Positions 1 through 3,311 of a stretch of 6,081 bases of DNA are shown piece by piece. The notes under the pieces were generated by a model. That model saw only the letters and a list, made by a program, of their open reading frames with translations. It did no database searches and was not told the origin of the DNA. Source of the DNA: an uncultured Clostridia bacterium. Its GTDB lineage: Bacteria > Bacillota > Clostridia > Lachnospirales > CAG-274. Within the stretch, counting starts at the first letter, position 1, and each line of letters opens with the position of its first letter. The position numbers were made by a program, and so were the translations under genes. The stretch lies in contig CANRCU010000145.1 in assembly GCA_947629215.1 (NCBI GenBank), forward strand, positions 1-6,081, read 5' to 3'.

Positions 1-57
1 TCGCAAAATCTCCACCTTACCCTTGACAACTTGCCTTGAGAAAAGTGTAACCTATCA

Positions 58-87
58 TTGACACCTTAACAAAAAAACAAATATACC
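58..87 (+). promoter_or_regulatory. Candidate SigA promoter, upstream one of a tandem pair
   Basis: TTGACA at 58-63 is followed after 18 bp by TATACC at 82-87. The -35 is consensus and the -10 matches 4 of 6. An almost identical arrangement follows 33 bp further on. There is no ORF downstream before the pilD gene, which reads the opposite way, so any transcript would be non-coding. Inference from motif match only. Confidence 0.35.
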
Positions 88-123
88 GCATTGACAACAT
101 AAGGTCGATTGCGGTATACTTGT
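77..123. repeat. 14-bp inverted repeat around a promoter
   Basis: The left arm at 77-90 (ACAAATATACCGCA) and right arm at 110-123 (TGCGGTATACTTGT) are reverse complements at 13 of 14 positions, with a 19-nt spacer. The arms contain the -10 boxes of the two tandem promoter candidates, and the spacer holds the second TTGACA. It may be an operator, a remnant of another small mobile element, or a weak transcript hairpin; an A/T run (131-147) follows on the plus strand. Confidence 0.55.
91..120 (+). promoter_or_regulatory. Candidate SigA promoter, downstream one of a tandem pair
   Basis: TTGACA at 91-96 and TATACT at 115-120 are separated by 18 bp, with a consensus -35 and a 5-of-6 -10. This is the better of the two tandem promoters. 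The -35 lies in the loop and the -10 in the right arm of the inverted repeat at 77-123, a plausible site for control by a dyad-binding protein. A transcript would start near 127 and run through the MITE-like element. Confidence 0.45.
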
Positions 124-345
124 TTGTGAAAAATAAAAAATTTTTTTGTCCTATACTTGACAAATACAGGGTGTCGCAAAACTGAACTATTTTATAAAAA
201 GTGAATTTTTAGATAAAGGTTACTTGCAAAATTTTTCCAAGTGACTTTAGAGTCGTCAGACGAAAATCCGCAGGCGAAATCGAATTTCGCCGAGGAAAAG
301 AGCGAGTCGCCGACCAACGGTTGGCACGAGCCTCTGTATTCATTG

Positions 346-381
346 TGAAAAAAACTGAATGAAATGCTTGCATTTCATTCA
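346..381 (-). terminator. Intrinsic terminator downstream of the prepilin peptidase gene
   Basis: Read on the minus strand, a perfect 12-bp stem (356-367 with 370-381, formal TT loop) is followed directly by G and then seven T residues (A348-A354 on the plus strand). This is a textbook rho-independent terminator about 35 bp after the pilD stop. It lies inside the MITE-like element, so the element appears to supply the 3' end of the gene. Confidence 0.8.
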
Positions 382-382
382 A

Positions 383-405
383 GGGGGTGTCGCTTTGCGA
401 CCCCC
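383..405. terminator. GC-rich hairpin, possible plus-strand terminator
   Basis: GTCGC at 389-393 pairs with GCGAC at 397-401 over a TTT loop, and the flanking G run (383-387) pairs with C402-C405, leaving a bulge. On the plus strand it is followed by TGTATTATTTT, so it could end a rightward transcript coming from the 58-120 promoters. On the minus strand it is a first hairpin just ahead of the stronger terminator at 346-381. Confidence 0.5.
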
Positions 406-414
406 TGTATTATT

Positions 415-1224
415 TTAACCGAAATTCAAAAAGTTGGAAACATACCAGTCAACAAGCGCATCGCCCCAGAAAAGTACAACAGGTATGCTTATTGCTATAA
501 AAGGACCGAACGGTATGTATGTTTTGCTGCCGAATTTTATTCTTTTAACAGCCATATATAAAATACTGAATGCTGCGCCGACAAGAGCGGCAACAACAAT
601 TGAGAGCAAGATAGCTTTAAAACCGATAAAAAGACCTGCCGCAAAATAAAGCTTTGTATCTCCGCCGCCCATCATACCGAACAATTGCAGAATAAACAGC
701 GGTACACTTACAACAAACATACCGATAAGATGTTCATACCAGTTTATGTATACGGGTTTGCCAAAGAAAGGAAGATCCATTGCAAAGACTACTGCGCCAA
801 GCAAAAATACGACCAGATTGACTGCATCGGGCAGCAGCTGATATTTTATATCTATGCCGGAAAGAACAATAAGCGCCGAAATCATAAGGCATACACAAAA
901 TGTAAAAAGTGTTTGTTTTATGTTGCCGACACCGAGTATTAAATATGTAAGAAGATAGAGAACACCGTTCAAAGATTCGACCAAAGGGTATTGAAACGAT
1001 ATTTTTGCCTTACAATAACGGCATTTGCCGCCTAAAAACAAATAACTGAACAGTGGGAACAGATCGTACCATGCAAGTTTGTGACCGCAGCTCATGCAAT
1101 GTGACGGTGTGGTCACGACGGTTTCTTTAAGAGGTATCCTATAAATACAGACATTCAGAAAACTGCCGATTATAATACCGTATAAAAAAAACAGTGTACC
1201 AAAAAATATATTTAAAAATAGCAT
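415..1224 (-). CDS. pilD: Type IV prepilin peptidase (A24 family leader peptidase)
   Basis: This 269-aa polytopic membrane aspartyl protease of the PilD/ComC/TcpJ family cleaves, and often N-methylates, type IV prepilin-like proteins. Residues 20-31 (GSFLNVCIYRIP) are the usual N-terminal signature. Cys43/Cys46 and Cys68/Cys71 form the two CxxC pairs of the cytoplasmic zinc-binding domain. The A24 catalytic aspartates are Asp125 (in GIDIKYQLLPD) and Asp189 (in GGGDTKL). A PFGPF motif (238-242) precedes the last membrane helix. Length and motif order are normal for a bifunctional member, so the gene looks intact. The ATG at 1224 has GGAGG at 1237-1233 with an 8-nt gap. A good promoter lies at 1352-1324 and the terminator at 381-346. 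No pilin, ATPase or other pilus gene is visible in the window, so its substrates are unknown. The symbol could equally be comC. Confidence 0.95.
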   Translation of the reverse strand: MLFLNIFFGTLFFLYGIIIGSFLNVCIYRIPLKETVVTTPSHCMSCGHKLAWYDLFPLFSYLFLGGKCRYCKAKISFQYPLVESLNGVLYLLTYLILGVGNIKQTLFTFCVCLMISALIVLSGIDIKYQLLPDAVNLVVFLLGAVVFAMDLPFFGKPVYINWYEHLIGMFVVSVPLFILQLFGMMGGGDTKLYFAAGLFIGFKAILLSIVVAALVGAAFSILYMAVKRIKFGSKTYIPFGPFIAISIPVVLFWGDALVDWYVSNFLNFG

Positions 1225-1260
1225 TGTCCTTGCCTCCCCCGGTGCAGAGTGATAAGATCT

Positions 1261-1280
1261 TGTGAAAATATGTTTTCACA
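1261..1280. promoter_or_regulatory. Perfect dyad in the pilD leader
   Basis: TGTGAAAA at 1261-1268 and TTTTCACA at 1273-1280 are perfect reverse complements around TATG. The dyad lies about 40-60 nt downstream of the predicted pilD transcription start, inside the 5' UTR and ahead of the ribosome binding site. It could be an operator or a leader hairpin. It has no T tract on the minus strand, so it is not an obvious attenuator. Confidence 0.45.
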
Positions 1281-1323
1281 TATAAAAATTTACAACGATC
1301 AAAACAACACTCTCACATAACCT

Positions 1324-1352
1324 ATTATATCAAAAATGAATTAACAAGTCAA
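1324..1352 (-). promoter_or_regulatory. SigA promoter for the prepilin peptidase gene
   Basis: On the minus strand TTGACT (1352-1347) and a consensus TATAAT (1329-1324) are separated by exactly 17 bp. The predicted start near 1317 gives a leader of about 90 nt before the ATG at 1224. The promoter lies between the pilD gene and the small cysteine-rich ORF, so pilD can be expressed independently. Confidence 0.75.
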
Positions 1353-1413
1353 TAAATAGCTTGATGTATATTGCGAATTTTTGAAAATTATTGACAAGCA
1401 AATAGGCAGAAAT

Positions 1414-1557
1414 TTAAAAATATTGGCAAATATTGGTTATTACTGTAGGGCGTTTACAGCAGTTGCGTGATGAAAAAAAGACACATCGGCTGCATTCGGC
1501 TGTGTGGGGGTCTGTTCCGTCCGACGGTCTGAAATATTTGCATACTGTGTCTTGCAT
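1414..1557 (-). CDS. Small cysteine-rich protein, 47 aa, unknown function
   Basis: The start is set by AAGGAGAG at 1570-1563, 7 nt from GGAG to the ATG at 1557. The frame opens further upstream, to an ATG at 1617, but that start has no comparable site. The protein has six cysteines (6, 22, 25, 33, 34, 44) with one CxxC (ECSRC) and a CC pair. It has no signal peptide or membrane helix, so a small metal-binding or redox-active cytoplasmic protein is plausible. I do not recognise the family. No clear promoter was found. The region upstream begins with the terminator of the lipoprotein gene, so it is probably not read through from there. The case for a real gene rests on the good ribosome binding site and cysteine density; chance is not excluded. 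Confidence 0.45.
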   Translation of the reverse strand: MQDTVCKYFRPSDGTDPHTAECSRCVFFSSRNCCKRPTVITNICQYF

Positions 1558-1650
1558 AAGAACTCTCCTTTGTAATTGACGGATATGCCGAACCTGACAT
1601 ATTAATATCTTATGCATTGACAGGCTGTTTTATACGGTTATCACACAAGC

Positions 1651-1682
1651 AAAAAAAGAACGCCCGTGCGGACGTTCTTTTT
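1651..1682 (-). terminator. Intrinsic terminator of the acidic lipoprotein gene
   Basis: The stem A1653-G1662 pairs with C1673-T1682 over 10 bp. One C·A mismatch follows, then CCG/CGG around the tip. Minus-strand transcripts end in seven T residues (complement of A1651-A1657). The hairpin begins 13 bp after the stop codon at 1695. Because both flanks are A/T tracts it could also work for rightward transcription. Confidence 0.85.
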
Positions 1683-1694
1683 GTGGATTTAAAA

Positions 1695-2000
1695 TTATTG
1701 AGCTGCTGTTGTTTCTTCAACTGCTTCTGTTTCTGCTTCTGTTTCGTCTTCAGCTGCTGTTTCGTCTTCGGTAGTTTCTGCTTCTGTTTCGTCTTCAGCA
1801 AGAGTTTCTTCCTCAGCCCCTGTTTCGCTTTCAGCAAGAGTTTCGTCTTCAGCAGTTTCTGTAGTATCTTCAGCTACTGTTTCTTCAACAGCAGGTGTGC
1901 CGCTCTCAGGTGCAGTAGTTGATTCTTCTTCTGTAGAACCGCAGCCTACGAAAGCAAGTAATGATAATACAACAGTGCCTAATACTAATGATTTCTTCAT
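1695..2000 (-). CDS. Acidic low-complexity lipoprotein
   Basis: This 101-aa protein has a lipoprotein signal: MKK, a hydrophobic stretch at residues 4-18, and a lipobox ending at Cys20 (FVGC, with Phe rather than the usual Leu at -3). It should therefore be anchored on the outer face of the membrane. The mature part (21-101) is almost entirely Glu, Thr, Ala, Asp and Ser in degenerate repeats of the type AEDETEAET. It contains no Lys, Arg or His and no aromatic residue after Phe17. It is probably disordered, highly negatively charged, and could act as a spacer, a cation binder or an anti-adhesive surface polymer; none of these is shown by the sequence. The ATG at 2000 has AAGGGGG (2017-2011) about 10 nt upstream. 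A consensus TATAAT lies at 2077-2072 on the minus strand but lacks a good -35. It is monocistronic, ending at the 1682-1651 terminator. Confidence 0.75.
   Translation of the reverse strand: MKKSLVLGTVVLSLLAFVGCGSTEEESTTAPESGTPAVEETVAEDTTETAEDETLAESETGAEEETLAEDETEAETTEDETAAEDETEAETEAVEETTAAQ
1730..1799 (-). repeat. In-frame internal repeats in the lipoprotein gene
   Basis: A 25-nt sequence is perfectly repeated at 1730-1754 and 1775-1799 (offset 45 bp). A further 14-nt repeat (TCAGCAAGAGTTTC) lies at 1795-1808 and 1831-1844 (offset 36 bp). Both offsets are multiples of three, so gain or loss of units keeps the frame. This suggests growth by slippage or recombination and length variation between strains. 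Confidence 0.75.
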
Positions 2001-2294
2001 GATAGAGATCCCCCTTGAAATTTAGTTTTTATTTGTTTTAGTTTTATATGCATTTAATGCTTACGGGAAAAATTATATATGTAGATTATGAATAAAGTAT
2101 GAACAAAATGTAAATAATTTGTGTATTTGACATAATTTTGAAATATTTGATTATAACGCTTAAAATGAAGGGGTAAATTATATATTTTACAGTAATATTT
2201 AACAAAAATTTCAAATAAAAATATACATTATGCCCGACAGAAACCGACAATATGCTCTGCCGGGCTTGAAACAGCCGACTAAACACATACAAAA
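2001..2294. other. AT-rich intergenic region, no supported gene
   Basis: This spacer separates the lipoprotein gene from the terminator of the regulator gene. It holds the lipoprotein ribosome binding site, a minus-strand TATAAT at 2077-2072 without a convincing -35, and a long hairpin at 2232-2265. A minus-strand frame across 2086-2379 overlaps a terminator and hairpin and reads like translated AT-rich spacer, so I do not call it. Confidence 0.5.
2232..2265. other. Isolated GC-rich hairpin in AT-rich spacer
   Basis: GCCCGACAGA at 2232-2241 pairs with TCTGCCGGGC at 2256-2265, with one A·C mismatch, around a 14-nt loop. On the minus strand it is followed by ATAATGTATATTTTTATTT, a poor T tract. 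It may be a backup terminator for the regulator gene, 30 bp beyond the main one, or the core of a small RNA. Confidence 0.5.
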
Positions 2295-2325
2295 TAAAGA
2301 AAAAGACAGCCTTAAAAGACCGTCT
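2293..2325 (-). terminator. Intrinsic terminator of the XRE regulator gene
   Basis: On the minus strand AGACGGTCTT (2325-2316) pairs with AAGGCTGTCT (2313-2304) over 10 bp with two G·U pairs. It is followed by TTTTTCTTTATT. It lies about 60 bp after the stop codon of the regulator gene at 2386. Confidence 0.7.
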
Positions 2326-2385
2326 GTAATCATGATGGTGAGAAAAAATTTTATGTAATAAAAGAGTTACCAAAGGCAAGGCATT

Positions 2386-2604
2386 TTAAAAAATATCTTT
2401 AAAGAAAATAGACTTTAAATCATCATATGACAACTGAAGGCACTGAGCAATGGCTGTGACTTCCTTAATAGTCATGTTTACGCCATGAGCTTTCATTTTG
2501 CGGTATAAGGAGCTTTTGTCTATACCGATCTCTTTTGCAACGGTAGCAACATTTTTGCCCTTTTCGACAATACGACCTTTTAATTTCTGAACATCAACTG
2601 ACAT
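2386..2604 (-). CDS. Small XRE/Cro-CI helix-turn-helix regulator (DUF739-like)
   Basis: This 72-aa protein is essentially a single DNA-binding domain. The opening KLKGRIVEKGK (8-18) resembles phage Cro/CI-like and DUF739 proteins. The helix-turn-helix spans about 19-41: scanning helix TVAKEIGID, then recognition helix KSSLYRKMKAHG. MTIKEVTAIAQCLQLSYDDLKSIFF (44-68) fits helices 4 and 5 of the fold. There is no sensor or dimerisation domain, so it probably acts as a compact dimeric repressor. The start is firm: AAGGAGGT at 2618-2611 lies 6 nt before the ATG. Its promoter overlaps a perfect half-site palindrome (2673-2689), which suggests autoregulation. The gene is monocistronic with its own terminator, and no phage genes are nearby; it may be a domesticated phage or mobile-element regulator. 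Confidence 0.85.
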   Translation of the reverse strand: MSVDVQKLKGRIVEKGKNVATVAKEIGIDKSSLYRKMKAHGVNMTIKEVTAIAQCLQLSYDDLKSIFFKDIF

Positions 2605-2672
2605 AATAATACCTCCTTGAAAAATTTTGGTTAAATCTTTAAGATTTTTTTAATAATTTTGCCTAAGTTTAA

Positions 2673-2689
2673 GTACAAATATATTGTAC
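2673..2689. promoter_or_regulatory. Candidate operator of the XRE regulator
   Basis: GTACAA (2673-2678) and TTGTAC (2684-2689) are perfect inverted half-sites around ATATA. The dyad covers the -10 box (2688-2683) of the regulator's own promoter, where bound repressor would block polymerase. ACAA/TTGT dyads are common among Cro/CI-type operators. That it is the binding site is inference. Confidence 0.55.
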
Positions 2690-2711
2690 ATTATATTGCG
2701 AAAAAAGTCAA
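2683..2711 (-). promoter_or_regulatory. SigA promoter of the XRE regulator gene
   Basis: On the minus strand TTGACT (2711-2706) and TACAAT (2688-2683) are separated by 17 bp. A second -10-like TATAAT at 2695-2690 lies within the spacer but is too close to this -35. Predicted start near 2676, giving a leader of about 70 nt. Confidence 0.65.
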
Positions 2712-2975
2712 GAGAGATATTAAAAATTTAATTGAGTATATTTTTATTGTTTACATAACGAATTAAATTGCAATATTGTTAAAAAAGTGACTAAAAAAAT
2801 GGACAAGAAAAAATACAAGTTTATGTAAAAATATTGTCGGATATTGCTGTTTTGGCGGAATTGACAATTATTGACCCCGTGGGTTTGCATACTGTGCGGA
2901 TATTGCTTTTATTTTACAAAAATATTAAGAAGATATTAAGTTTCGATAAAAAAGTGTATAAAATATAAACCGTGC
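2712..2975. other. AT-rich divergent spacer, no gene seen
   Basis: This stretch separates the leftward regulator promoter from the rightward glnS-operon promoter. It is very A/T rich, with oligo-A runs such as 2791-2797 and 2811-2816 that could bend the DNA. TTGACA at 2861 has no suitable -10. CGGATATTGCT occurs twice (2838-2848 and 2897-2907). No ORF with a ribosome binding site, no T-box (which might be expected before a tRNA synthetase gene) and no strong hairpin was found. Confidence 0.5.
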
Positions 2976-3004
2976 TTGCATATTTCGCCAAATTATATTA
3001 TAAT
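2976..3004 (+). promoter_or_regulatory. SigA promoter of the small ORF-glnS-LCP operon
   Basis: TTGCAT at 2976-2981 and a consensus TATAAT at 2999-3004 are separated by 17 bp. Predicted start near 3011, about 40 nt before the first ORF. No other good promoter was seen between here and glnS, so this probably drives the whole rightward group. Confidence 0.7.
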
Positions 3005-3053
3005 AATTGAATGGAGTTGTTGTCGGGAAATTTACAGAAAATGGTGACGGTCT

Positions 3054-3266
3054 ATGGAACTGCTGGAGATAATGATGGAAGCAGCCGCCGCAAAAGAATT
3101 TAAAAGCAGCTCAAATTATTATTTTGAGAATCATATCTGCAAAGACGGTAATAATAAAAAAATACGTATGGATAACGAGCTTTCAAACGACATAACGGAT
3201 GAAATACTTAGGTTCGGGGTGTGCCGCGGCTGCGGTGTGTGTTTTTACCATAAAGATCACAAATAA
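3054..3266 (+). CDS. Small CxxCxxC protein upstream of glnS, unknown function
   Basis: The ORF is 70 aa from the ATG at 3054. Its site GGTGA (3043-3047) is 6 nt upstream and only moderate. A start at 3075 (63 aa), with GGAG at 3065-3068, is equally plausible; an in-frame TGA at 3045 bars longer forms. The C-terminal region carries CRGCGVC (57-63) followed by His66 and His69, with a further His27/Cys29 pair, so a small zinc or iron-sulfur site is plausible. The middle part is polar (KDGNNKKIRMDNELSNDITDE). There is no signal peptide. It lies between the operon promoter and glnS, 45 bp before the glnS start with no terminator, so it is likely co-transcribed. I do not recognise the family. Its reality is supported by a fitting promoter and the clustered Cys/His. 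Confidence 0.6.
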   Translation: MELLEIMMEAAAAKEFKSSSNYYFENHICKDGNNKKIRMDNELSNDITDEILRFGVCRGCGVCFYHKDHK

Positions 3267-3311
3267 ACACAAGCTCCCGACTGTACAAAAACGATATTCG
3301 GAGGAATAAAT

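Larger units (their letters stand above)
163..411. mobile_element. MITE-like non-autonomous element with terminal inverted repeats
   Basis: The left end at 163-180 reads AATACAGGGTGTCGCAAA. The right end at 394-411, read on the minus strand, is AATACAGGGGGTCGCAAA, so 17 of 18 positions match. If the true ends are the CAGGG cores, the flanks are consistent with a TA target duplication, though that dinucleotide is too short to prove it. There is no transposase or convincing ORF inside. The interior holds dyads at 253-263 (TCGTC/GACGA), 273-291 (an 8-bp stem closed by CGA), 313-323 (CCAA/TTGG), 356-381 and 383-405. The right tip contains a second partial copy of the end (GGGTGTCGC at 385-393, identical to 169-177). 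I cannot name the parental IS family. Confidence 0.6.

Noticed and set aside
1..165. CRISPR-like array suggested by the 33-35 bp periodicity of TTGACA
   Set aside because: Only a 6-bp core is shared between units; CRISPR repeats are longer and nearly identical, and no cas gene is present.
364..561. Plus-strand 65-aa frame running from the element into pilD
   Set aside because: It starts inside a terminator stem and continues antisense to a conserved gene.
2086..2379. Minus-strand 97-aa frame rich in Phe, Ile and Tyr
   Set aside because: It overlaps an intrinsic terminator (2293-2325) and a GC hairpin, has no good ribosome binding site, and has the composition expected from translated AT-rich spacer.
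1537..2896. TTTGCATACTGTG occurs at 1537-1549 and 2884-2896
   Set aside because: A single 13-bp match in 6 kb of AT-rich DNA is not far from chance, and one copy lies in the small cysteine-rich ORF with no shared context.
2605..3311. T-box riboswitch or other tRNA-sensing leader ahead of glnS
   Set aside because: No T-box core (such as TGGNACCGCG), no specifier stem and no terminator/antiterminator pair was found between the promoter and glnS.
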